Of a DNA stretch of 54,761 bases, positions 1 through 5,515 are shown one piece after another. This DNA is from an uncultured Pelagibacteraceae bacterium (GTDB lineage: Bacteria; Pseudomonadota; Alphaproteobacteria; Pelagibacterales; Pelagibacteraceae). A model generated the notes under the pieces. It worked only from the letters and a program-made list of their open reading frames with translations. It was not told the origin of the DNA and ran no database searches. Each line of letters begins with the position of its first letter. Within the stretch, counting starts at the first letter, position 1. Location of the stretch: assembly GCA_902586125.1 (NCBI GenBank), contig CACIGI010000008.1:1-54761 (forward strand), in the 5' to 3' direction. The position numbers were made by a program, and so were the translations under genes.

Positions 1-437
1 ATAGTCATCACAATTGATTTAAAGGTAACAAGAGAAAACATTAAATCATAAATCCAAATAGACCAACTTCCTAATAAATTTTTCCATTCTTCATGACCAT
101 TACTTATCAAGTATACAAAAACTTTTTTTCTACAAATAAATAAAATAAGGTATGCCATAAAGGTATATGGCGTAATACTAATTATATAATACTTTGTATT
201 TTTTTTTTTAAAGGATGAAATACAAAAGAATAAATATTGAATAATATTTGATGCGATTTTTACATTTTTTAAATTTAATTCGTGATTTTCAGTTGAATTA
301 GATTTTCTTGCTATTAACTCAACATTAAAATATTTATTTAACCCTTCGGGTAGCCTTTTAAGAATATAATTTCTTGTAAAAAATCTTCCATTTTGTTTTG
401 AAACTTTTTCATTGTTTAAAACTACTAAATTTTCCAT
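1..437 (-). CDS. Glycosyltransferase-like protein, N-terminal part (runs off window)
   Basis: An open frame on the minus strand starts with ATG at 437 and stays open for 145 codons to the window edge, so only the N-terminus is visible. The protein begins MENLVVLNNEKVSKQNGRFF and contains a hydrophobic stretch (IISITPYTFMAYLILFICRK) followed by VFVYLISNGHEEW. An early alpha/beta half followed by a membrane-leaning helix and a G-H-E motif resembles the N-terminal domain of GT-B family 4 glycosyltransferases, but the catalytic C-terminal half is outside the window. It lies just beyond the outermost tRNA-Thr fragment, so it belongs to the flanking chromosome or to an older island. Function is inferred from weak resemblance; the coding call is firmer than the name. 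Confidence 0.5.
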   Translation of the reverse strand, partial: MENLVVLNNEKVSKQNGRFFTRNYILKRLPEGLNKYFNVELIARKSNSTENHELNLKNVKIASNIIQYLFFCISSFKKKNTKYYIISITPYTFMAYLILFICRKKVFVYLISNGHEEWKNLLGSWSIWIYDLMFSLVTFKSIVMT

Positions 438-491
438 TTTTACTTATAACTTAAAATATATTTAAACTAAATGACATAAGTAAATTACTAG

Positions 492-539
492 TGCCCCCGC
501 ACGGATTCGAACCGCGGACCTATTGATTACAAATCAATT
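492..539 (-). repeat. tRNA-Thr 3'-fragment, att-like repeat 1
   Basis: These 48 bp are identical to 4290-4337 of the intact tRNA-Thr gene, covering the discriminator base, acceptor 3' strand, T arm, variable loop and anticodon arm. The match ends right after the anticodon stem; no D arm or 5' acceptor strand follows, so this is not a functional tRNA. It is the outermost of three copies and probably marks the outer att site of the tandem islands. Confidence 0.85.
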
Positions 540-597
540 ATCATTTTTTGAATAAGTATTATTTTTCAACGTTTAAATAAATTTTCATTCAGTTTGA

Positions 598-619
598 CTG
601 CAATATATCTGCAGTGATA
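598..619. repeat. Two 11-bp-spaced repeats, left end of island A
   Basis: CTGCAATATAT (598-608) is followed directly by CTGCAGTGATA (609-619), so CTGCA recurs exactly one 11-bp unit later. The pair sits 58 bp inside the tRNA fragment and 11 bp before the first start codon. The position matches the two-unit array at 2420-2441 in island B. Candidate recombinase arm-type or regulator binding sites; the role is inferred from position and helical spacing only. Confidence 0.45.
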
Positions 620-630
620 AAGTTTTTTTA

Positions 631-1329
631 GTGAATATAGATACTAGCTTTAACGTTTATAGTGATACACCAAAAGGTAGGGACCCTGATAGTCATAGTC
701 CCACTCTAAGAAATTATCATAAATTCTTGTGGAGCAAAAAACTCCCAAATGGTTTGTTATTTAAACTAGATGAAACTATTCCAATGCGACTTCATCATAA
801 ATCAGATCTAGGTGAATTTGTTTTATCAAGTGACTCAATCGCACATACTTATAGCAATATAAAAAGTACAACGAATATTGTTAAAAAAATAGATACAAAG
901 GAGTTAGAGAAATTCGTTTCTTTATGTAGCACAATAGGTGGCTATATAATTTTTCCATCTGAAAGAATTAATAATCAAATGACAATTAATGGAGCAAGAG
1001 GGGTTAATAAAAAGATAAGAGATAGATTTGATTTAACACTAGAGTGTATTAGAAGATATTATATTAAAGAGGACAGTCCATTAAATGAGACTTTTAAGAG
1101 GTATAAACAATTCTTTAATTTGTTTGAAAGTTTTCAGGGATATGTTGATTTTTTTCTACTTCAAGATTTAGTCTCTAATGATTATTCATCTATTAAATAT
1201 TTTATACCTTTTAAATCTTTCGAGAATTATCCTTTACCAAATGATATTGAAGAATATAAGCAATATAAGTATAATTTATCGAACTTTGTTTTGGCTCGAA
1301 GTCAAAGAATGAATAATTTAGATAAATGA
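631..1329 (+). CDS. Conserved hypothetical protein (DUF6994-like), island A cargo
   Basis: Predicted 232-aa soluble protein starting with GTG. The N-terminal segment (residues about 8-60) has the pattern FNVYSDTPKGRDPDSHSPTL, then YHKFLWSKKLPNG and later HHKSDLGEFVLSSDSIAHTY, which I associate with the uncharacterised DUF6994 family; I cannot confirm this by search. No signal peptide, membrane helix or recognised catalytic motif is visible. The GTG was chosen because the family-like N-terminus begins at once after it and the next in-frame ATG (784) would remove that region; no clear Shine-Dalgarno sequence precedes it. The EEP-family gene follows 42 bp downstream on the same strand, so the two are probably co-transcribed island cargo. 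Function unknown. Confidence 0.75.
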   Translation: MNIDTSFNVYSDTPKGRDPDSHSPTLRNYHKFLWSKKLPNGLLFKLDETIPMRLHHKSDLGEFVLSSDSIAHTYSNIKSTTNIVKKIDTKELEKFVSLCSTIGGYIIFPSERINNQMTINGARGVNKKIRDRFDLTLECIRRYYIKEDSPLNETFKRYKQFFNLFESFQGYVDFFLLQDLVSNDYSSIKYFIPFKSFENYPLPNDIEEYKQYKYNLSNFVLARSQRMNNLDK

Positions 1330-1371
1330 AAAAACTTTTAGGGATCTTAGTTCTAGGTTAACTTTATTCTA

Positions 1372-2202
1372 ATGCGATGCATCTCCTGGAATATAGGTAG
1401 AAAAATAAATTTAGTTGAAGATCAACTTAAAATTATCGAAGATAAAAAACCTGATATTATCGCTTTCCAAGAAGTCACATATAATAGCTTTGGAAAAATA
1501 AAAGATTTAATTAGATCCAAGTATAAATTCATAAATTTTAGTTTAGACCTTATTATTGATAGAAAATTATTAGTGGGGCCAAGAAAACTAGGTGTGTTAA
1601 TTGCTACCAATTTTAAAACAGTTTTAAGAGATATTAATGAATTTAAACTGCCTTGGCGTGAGAGAATTCTTAATCTTGATATATATACTGGTTCTAAAAA
1701 ATTTAACTTTAATAGTGCATACATACCACCAGGCTCATCTAACGGATGGATCAAAATTGAAACTCTGGAAGGTATATTCAATGGTTTAAATAAAAATACA
1801 GATGAATCAAAAATCTTATGTGGTGATTTTAACATACCACAAGCAGAAACCTTTAAGGGACAATTAATAACTTTTGCTCAAAAAATAAAACAAAAAGGCA
1901 AACCTAAATTAAAAAAAAGTTTTAGAGGTGGAAGTGGCAGCAGGTGGGATTTAGCAGAAAGAAATTTATTTGAAAATTTAAAAACTTCAGGAATACAAGA
2001 TGCATTTAGAAAAATTAACGGTTTTAAGAAAGAAGATTATTCTTTTGAAATAATTAGAAAAGGGAAGGTGGTTTCAAGAAGAAGATTTGATCATTTTTTC
2101 ACATCAGATGATATTAAGATAAAGAAAATTGAATACCTACATTCTTATAGAGTAGAAAAATTAAGTGACCACTCTCCTATAATGATAGATTTTGAATTAT
2201 AA
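1372..2202 (+). CDS. Endonuclease/exonuclease/phosphatase (EEP) family protein
   Basis: Predicted 276-aa protein with the EEP metal-dependent phosphodiesterase/nuclease fold. The visible motifs in order are SWNIG with Asn7, IIAFQEV with Glu34, CGDFNIP with Asp152 and Asn154, RRFDHFF with Asp240, and the terminal LSDHSP with Asp266 and His267. These are the Mg2+-binding and catalytic positions of the ExoIII/DNase I/synaptojanin superfamily, so the enzyme looks active. The length fits a single EEP domain with no extra targeting segment. It is the second gene of island A, 42 bp after the DUF6994-like gene, and ends 17 bp before a three-unit 11-bp repeat array. The substrate (DNA, RNA, lipid or nucleotide) cannot be deduced; a defence or counter-defence role is speculation. 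Confidence 0.85.
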   Translation: MRCISWNIGRKINLVEDQLKIIEDKKPDIIAFQEVTYNSFGKIKDLIRSKYKFINFSLDLIIDRKLLVGPRKLGVLIATNFKTVLRDINEFKLPWRERILNLDIYTGSKKFNFNSAYIPPGSSNGWIKIETLEGIFNGLNKNTDESKILCGDFNIPQAETFKGQLITFAQKIKQKGKPKLKKSFRGGSGSRWDLAERNLFENLKTSGIQDAFRKINGFKKEDYSFEIIRKGKVVSRRRFDHFFTSDDIKIKKIEYLHSYRVEKLSDHSPIMIDFEL

Positions 2203-2219
2203 CGACTACTTGTTTGATA

Positions 2220-2252
2220 CACAATCTATTCACACTATAGTCACACACGATA
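2220..2252. repeat. Three 11-bp-spaced repeats, right end of island A
   Basis: Units CACAATCTATT (2220-2230), CACACTATAGT (2231-2241) and CACACACGATA (2242-2252) place CACA exactly 11 bp apart three times, beginning 18 bp after the EEP stop codon. The array parallels the three-unit array at 4203-4235 in island B, which begins 17 bp after its gene. The first unit also resembles the left-end unit of the same island (CAATCTATT against CAATATATC). Candidate arm-type binding sites; no function is shown by sequence alone. Confidence 0.45.
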
Positions 2253-2315
2253 GAGAAATTTTAATAATATTGAAATTATCAAAAAAAATTAACGTTGATT
2301 TTATTGATTGATGGC

Positions 2316-2365
2316 GCCCCCGCACGGACTCGAACCGCGGACCTATTGATTACAAATCAATTGCT
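2316..2365 (-). repeat. tRNA-Thr 3'-fragment, att-like repeat 2
   Basis: Fifty bp match the intact tRNA-Thr gene (4291-4340) with one substitution, C at 2329 where the tRNA has T, in the T loop/stem. It includes the acceptor 3' strand, T arm and whole anticodon arm but lacks the D arm and 5' acceptor strand, so it is not a working tRNA. It separates the two islands and would be the shared internal att site of a tandem insertion. Confidence 0.85.
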
Positions 2366-2388
2366 AAAGTTTAAATAAACATTTGTTT

Positions 2389-2441
2389 GCAACAATAATT
2401 TTAAAATAGATTTGAGTTGGCAACAATCTTGCAACAATGAT
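2389..2441. repeat. GCAACAAT repeats, left end of island B
   Basis: GCAACAAT occurs at 2389-2396, 2420-2427 and 2431-2438; the last two are one 11-bp unit apart. The gene's start codon at 2456 follows shortly after. GCAACAATCTTGCAACA at 2420-2436 is repeated exactly at 4214-4230 on the other side of the gene, in the same orientation. The arrangement suggests a DNA-binding protein occupying one face of the helix at both ends. Confidence 0.6.
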
Positions 2442-2455
2442 AGAATTTCTTTTCA

Positions 2456-4186
2456 ATGGGAAAGATTTCTGATGAATTAAAAAATTTTGCATCCAAGTGG
2501 AATGCTCGTCCTCACACAGAGTTATCTGAAAAACAAAGAGAGGAAATGATAGGCAATCAAACTTCTGGGGAAAAAAGGTTTAACAAAAAATTTATGCAAA
2601 AAGCATACTCTGCTGTTCATTCCATAATAGACAGTGGGGCAGGGTATTATGCAGATCAATCATTAAGAGAGTATTATGATGAATTTAATAGTAGATTTTG
2701 GACTTATGGATTGAAGTATGTTCCGATGTCATTCAATGTTTTAGGTAAGTTTGTGGAAGGAAATCCTAATAACTATTATTTCAATTTAAAAGATGAGGAA
2801 GATTATATATTTCTGAACGAAGACTTTTTTGAATTTATTACTGATGAAAATTTTAAAAATGATCCAAGAACTTCATTAAATACTTTAAAGGATAATATAA
2901 TTTATAATTATTCAGTAGTAGGTGATCCAAGAAGTTTAACTTTTAAAACTGATGACTCTAAATACGATTACGTTGTTTGCGGTTTATCTATGATAAAAGA
3001 CGGCAATGAATTATCTTGGATGCTAACTGGAGGTCCAATAATCTCTGATGAAGAAAAAAAAAATGGTTATGGTGTAGACTTAAATGACTCAAAATCTTTT
3101 AAGGCGTTGTATACAAAACCTGATATGTACAATAAGGATAAAAACCTTCCAGTAATGATTCCTGGTTTGGATAATGTTTGGAAAAATACTGTATTTGGAA
3201 GAACTGAGATAAATAGTTTAACTCATCAAGTTAGATATAAACAGGATGATTATGTATCAATGCTTGATACAGTTACAGATGATCCAACTATATTACCTCC
3301 TATTGATGATGATTGGCTTAATTGGAATTCTAATGATGAATTAGAGGATAATCTTAAAAAACATAACGAAAGATTAAACAGCCAACCAACTTTATTTAAT
3401 CTTGCTGAGTCATTATTTAATTTACCAGAGTATTTTAATTTTAAACTACAGTATGTTTCAACAGAAGAAGTAAAGACGAGATACGGAGCTAATAAGTCTA
3501 AAATGTCAACGAGCAAAATTTATAAATATGCTCCATCAAATCTTAAAGTATACATCAAGAAAGTAAAATCATTACAAATTATTAACCCAAATAAACCACC
3601 ACAGATTAAAAGATCATATACAAGTCCAAAATTTCAGGTTTCAGTGGATGGATTTTGGAGAAAATTAGATCCCGAAAGTTTTGGAAAAGATAAAAATGGA
3701 AATGAAACACAAGGTAAGACTTGGATAAAAGCACATTTAAGATGGAGAGATAAAACTCCTAAGCCAAAAATTATTTATCTAAAAAGTTCTATTAAAGTCG
3801 CTAAAGAAAAATTAGAAAAACTTAAACAAAAAGATGCAAAAAAATTAAAACAACCCTATAAACCTGCGCCTCAAAAAATATCTGAAAACAAATCAGAAGG
3901 TTATATTTATTTAATGAGAAATAATTCTTTAAAAATTAATATATTCAAAATTGGAAAAACGTCAAAAACACCAAATGAGAGAGCGGTTGAATTATCTAAT
4001 GCTACAGGTGTTCCAGAAAAATTTGAAGTTATCAATTACTGGAAGTCCTCTAATATCTCCAGAGATGAAAGTGAAATTTTTGCATACTTAGACAATCATA
4101 GATATTCAGACAACAGAGAATTTTTTGAAATTGAAGAAAAAAAAGCTATAGAAAAAATTGAATTTATTCTAAATAGAAATTCTTAA
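2456..4186 (+). CDS. 576-aa island protein with C-terminal GIY-YIG (T5orf172/MUG113-like) domain
   Basis: The last ~95 residues (about 482-572) form a GIY-YIG nuclease-type domain of the T5orf172/MUG113 kind: YIYLM (483-487), then FKIGKT (about 497-502), an NERAVELS segment with Arg509, a DESEIF helix with Glu residues, and REFFEI near the end. The first ~480 residues are not recognised. They are rich in Asp, Asn and Lys, with no membrane span, and contain an acidic stretch (PPIDDDWLNW) and a basic WRKL...WIKAHLRWRDKT region near 400-430 that could bind nucleic acid. A Lys/Gln-rich linker (about 440-475) joins the parts. ATG at 2456 is the first start after the repeat array; the ribosome-binding site is poor. 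It is the only gene of island B. A nuclease role in defence or element biology is possible; function unknown. Confidence 0.8.
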   Translation: MGKISDELKNFASKWNARPHTELSEKQREEMIGNQTSGEKRFNKKFMQKAYSAVHSIIDSGAGYYADQSLREYYDEFNSRFWTYGLKYVPMSFNVLGKFVEGNPNNYYFNLKDEEDYIFLNEDFFEFITDENFKNDPRTSLNTLKDNIIYNYSVVGDPRSLTFKTDDSKYDYVVCGLSMIKDGNELSWMLTGGPIISDEEKKNGYGVDLNDSKSFKALYTKPDMYNKDKNLPVMIPGLDNVWKNTVFGRTEINSLTHQVRYKQDDYVSMLDTVTDDPTILPPIDDDWLNWNSNDELEDNLKKHNERLNSQPTLFNLAESLFNLPEYFNFKLQYVSTEEVKTRYGANKSKMSTSKIYKYAPSNLKVYIKKVKSLQIINPNKPPQIKRSYTSPKFQVSVDGFWRKLDPESFGKDKNGNETQGKTWIKAHLRWRDKTPKPKIIYLKSSIKVAKEKLEKLKQKDAKKLKQPYKPAPQKISENKSEGYIYLMRNNSLKINIFKIGKTSKTPNERAVELSNATGVPEKFEVINYWKSSNISRDESEIFAYLDNHRYSDNREFFEIEEKKAIEKIEFILNRNS

Positions 4187-4202
4187 AGGACAACTTGATC
4201 CA

Positions 4203-4241
4203 GCAACAATTCTGCAACAATCTTGCAACACTTATTGTTGC
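4203..4241. repeat. Three 11-bp-spaced GCAACA repeats plus inverted copy, right end of island B
   Basis: GCAACAATTCT (4203-4213), GCAACAATCTT (4214-4224) and GCAACACTTAT (4225-4235) are in tandem register of 11 bp, followed by an inverted ATTGTTGC at 4234-4241. The last direct unit and the inverted copy can pair as a hairpin (TTGCAACA...TGTTGCAA). The array starts 17 bp after the gene and ends about 50 bp before the tRNA. It could also end transcription, but the same motif at the other end of the island favours protein-binding sites. Confidence 0.6.
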
Positions 4242-4289
4242 AAAATAAATTTTCGAATTAAAAAATTTGATAAAAAATTAGTGAAGTGG

Positions 4290-4362
4290 TGCCCCCGCAC
4301 GGATTCGAACCGCGGACCTATTGATTACAAATCAATTGCTCTACCAGCTGAGCTACAAGGGC
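4290..4362 (-). tRNA. tRNA-Thr (anticodon UGU)
   Basis: The 73-nt minus-strand gene folds as a cloverleaf: acceptor GCCCTTG pairs with CGGGGGC (with G-U pairs), the D arm has AGCTCAGCTGGTAGAGC, the anticodon loop TTTGTAA carries TGT, and the T arm is CGCGGTTCGAATCCGTG. The discriminator is A, and an encoded CCA follows at 4287-4289. It lies 33 bp downstream of rlmB on the same strand and may share its transcript. Its 3' half is the target duplicated at 492-539 and 2316-2365, so this intact copy was kept through both insertions. Confidence 0.97.
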
Positions 4363-4395
4363 ATGCGCAATAATTATTAATTATTTATTAATTAA

Positions 4396-5139
4396 TCAAC
4401 TATTTTTTTTTAGATAACTTAAATGGTGAAATACAATTGCAGCACTATTTGATACATTTAAGCTTTGAATTTTTTCATTTATCTCAATCTTAACTAAAAA
4501 ATCTGCATATTTGGATGTGTGTTTATGCATTCCTGATCCCTCAGATCCGAATAATAATATATTATTTCCTTTCCATACGATATCAGTAAAGTCTTTTTTT
4601 CCACTCCCATCGAAGCCATATACCCAAAAATTTTTTTCTTTTAGATTTTTCAGTGTGGAATTAATATTAGCAACTTCAAAAATATTAATATATTCTATTG
4701 CACCACTTGCTGCTTTATACATAAGTTTACTTTCGCTGGGGAAATTTCTTTCTTTAATAATCACTCCGTCAATATTAAAAGAGGCAGCACTTCTTATCAA
4801 AGATCCTATATTTCTTGGATCAGTTACACCATCAAGACATATTAATGTAACATTATTTCTTTCTTTGATATATTCTTTAAGGACAGGTTTTTGAATATGC
4901 TCAACTTCTGCAACATATCCTTGGTGTTGCAAATTTTCTCTTGTACTATATTTATCAAGTTCTTTTTTTGTTTTAAAATATACTTTGATATCGCTAAGTA
5001 AGTTTTTATTAGGACTTTTTTTATGAATATTTTTCTTACTTTCTTCTGTTAAGAATACCCTTAAAACTTTTCTTTTAGGGTTACGTAGTGCTTCAATCAC
5101 AGCATGTTGACCAATGATAAAAAAAGATGATTTATTCAT
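4396..5139 (-). CDS. rlmB: 23S rRNA (guanosine-2'-O-)-methyltransferase RlmB, SpoU/TrmH family
   Basis: Predicted 247-aa SPOUT methyltransferase. The N-terminal substrate-binding domain begins with FFIIGQHAVIEALRNP, typical of RlmB. The catalytic knot motifs follow: LDGVTDPRNIGSLIRSAASF (motif 1, with the Asn and Arg), LLFGSEGSGMH (motif 2) and the C-terminal IQSLNVSNSAAIVFHHL (motif 3). In E. coli the homologue methylates 23S rRNA G2251 using S-adenosylmethionine. Length matches the family. It is divergent from the tRNA-Tyr/tRNA-Gly/tuf transcript and upstream of tRNA-Thr on the same strand. The exact target nucleotide is assumed from the family. Confidence 0.93.
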   Translation of the reverse strand: MNKSSFFIIGQHAVIEALRNPKRKVLRVFLTEESKKNIHKKSPNKNLLSDIKVYFKTKKELDKYSTRENLQHQGYVAEVEHIQKPVLKEYIKERNNVTLICLDGVTDPRNIGSLIRSAASFNIDGVIIKERNFPSESKLMYKAASGAIEYINIFEVANINSTLKNLKEKNFWVYGFDGSGKKDFTDIVWKGNNILLFGSEGSGMHKHTSKYADFLVKIEINEKIQSLNVSNSAAIVFHHLSYLKKNS

Positions 5140-5193
5140 AAAATTACCTTTGTTTTACACGTTTTTTTAAATATTTTCCCATTAAATCACGTG

Positions 5194-5221
5194 TTGCATT
5201 TGGATAAATAAAATATATAAA
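5194..5221 (+). promoter_or_regulatory. Putative sigma70-type promoter of the tRNA-Tyr/tRNA-Gly/tuf transcript
   Basis: TTGCAT (5194-5199) and TATAAA (5216-5221) are separated by 16 bp, about 50 bp upstream of tRNA-Tyr and with no other gene between. This is the only good -35/-10 pair seen in the divergent rlmB/tRNA region. In such AT-rich DNA chance matches are common, so the call rests on spacing plus location. Confidence 0.45.
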
Positions 5222-5251
5222 ACGCTTGTTGTTTGAAGCTTTATTGAACAT

Positions 5252-5265
5252 GGGGACACTTCCCC
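5252..5265 (+). other. GC-rich hairpin just upstream of tRNA-Tyr
   Basis: GGGG (5252-5255) and CCCC (5262-5265) flank a 6-nt loop and end 4 nt before the mature 5' end of tRNA-Tyr. G/C runs are rare here. It may help define the tRNA precursor leader; its stem could also compete with the GGAGGGG acceptor strand. Confidence 0.35.
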
Positions 5266-5269
5266 TAAG

Positions 5270-5352
5270 GGAGGGGTTCCAGAGCGGTCAAATGGGGCGG
5301 GCTGTAAACCCGTTGACTTCGGTCTTCGAAAGTTCGAATCTTTCCCCCTCCA
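5270..5352 (+). tRNA. tRNA-Tyr (anticodon GUA)
   Basis: This is an 83-nt class II tRNA with a long variable arm. Acceptor GGAGGGG pairs with CCCCTCC, the anticodon stem GCGGG/CCCGT encloses loop CTGTAAA carrying GTA, and the T arm has AAGTTCGAATCTTT. The discriminator is A, with encoded CCA at 5353-5355. It is the first gene of the tRNA-Tyr, tRNA-Gly, tuf transcript, an order also known around tufB in E. coli. Confidence 0.97.
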
Positions 5353-5371
5353 CCATTCAATAATCTTTAAC

Positions 5372-5385
5372 AACACTGGAGTGTT
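5372..5385 (+). other. Hairpin between tRNA-Tyr and tRNA-Gly
   Basis: AACACTGGAGTGTT is a perfect 6-bp inverted repeat around GG (realistically a 5-bp stem with a 4-nt loop). It sits midway in the tRNA spacer and is not followed by a T-run, so it is more likely a precursor-processing or spacing structure than a terminator. Confidence 0.35.
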
Positions 5386-5399
5386 ACTCTTGGGGTTGT

Positions 5400-5470
5400 G
5401 CGGGTGTAGTTCAATGGTAGAACGCTAGCCTTCCAAGCTGGATGTAAGGGTTCGATTCCCTTTACCCGCT
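5400..5470 (+). tRNA. tRNA-Gly (anticodon UCC)
   Basis: The 71-nt cloverleaf has acceptor GCGGGTG pairing with TACCCGC, a D arm with TAGTTCAATGGTAGA, anticodon loop CTTCCAA carrying TCC, and T arm AGGGTTCGATTCCCT. The discriminator is T, with encoded CCA at 5471-5473. It lies 45 bp before the tuf start and presumably is excised from a common precursor with tRNA-Tyr and tuf mRNA. Confidence 0.97.
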
Positions 5471-5515
5471 CCAAGAAAAAATAGTTTATAAAAAACAAAA
5501 GTGAGGAAATAAGTA

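Larger units (their letters stand above)
492..2315. mobile_element. Small tRNA-Thr-associated island A (no integrase)
   Basis: This 1.8 kb segment lies between two partial copies of the tRNA-Thr(UGU) 3' part (492-539 and 2316-2365). It carries two same-strand genes: a conserved hypothetical (631-1329) and an EEP-fold nuclease/phosphatase (1372-2202). Between the left tRNA fragment and the first gene are two repeats 11 bp apart (598-619); after the last gene are three repeats 11 bp apart (2220-2252). No recombinase, replication or phage structural gene is present. Direct repeats of a tRNA 3' end are the classic scar of tyrosine-recombinase integration, so a cassette mobilised in trans, or the decayed remnant of a larger element, is inferred. 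Confidence 0.6.
2316..4289. mobile_element. Small tRNA-Thr-associated island B (no integrase)
   Basis: This 1.97 kb segment runs from the second tRNA-Thr fragment to the intact tRNA-Thr gene. It has one cargo gene (2456-4186, GIY-YIG C-terminus). GCAACAAT repeats flank the gene: 2389-2396, 2420-2427 and 2431-2438 on the left; 4203-4210, 4214-4221, 4225-4230 (partial) and an inverted copy at 4234-4241 on the right. A 17-bp direct repeat, GCAACAATCTTGCAACA, occurs at both ends (2420-2436 and 4214-4230). No recombinase is encoded. Integration at the tRNA by a recombinase supplied in trans is inferred. Confidence 0.6.

Noticed and set aside
492-539. Second functional tRNA-Thr gene
   Set aside because: Only the 3' part is present; the D arm and 5' acceptor strand are missing, as also at 2316-2365.
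1422-1835. 137-aa minus-strand frame inside the EEP gene
   Set aside because: Antisense shadow of a gene with intact catalytic motifs; no family resemblance or own start context.
4203-4241. CRISPR array
   Set aside because: Repeat units are 11 bp with no spacers of 30 bp or more and no cas genes; they are tandem, helically phased motifs.
4225-4245. Simple intrinsic terminator after the island B gene
   Set aside because: TTGCAACA/TGTTGCAA can form a hairpin, but it is not followed by a T-run and the motif recurs at the other island end, which a terminator does not explain.
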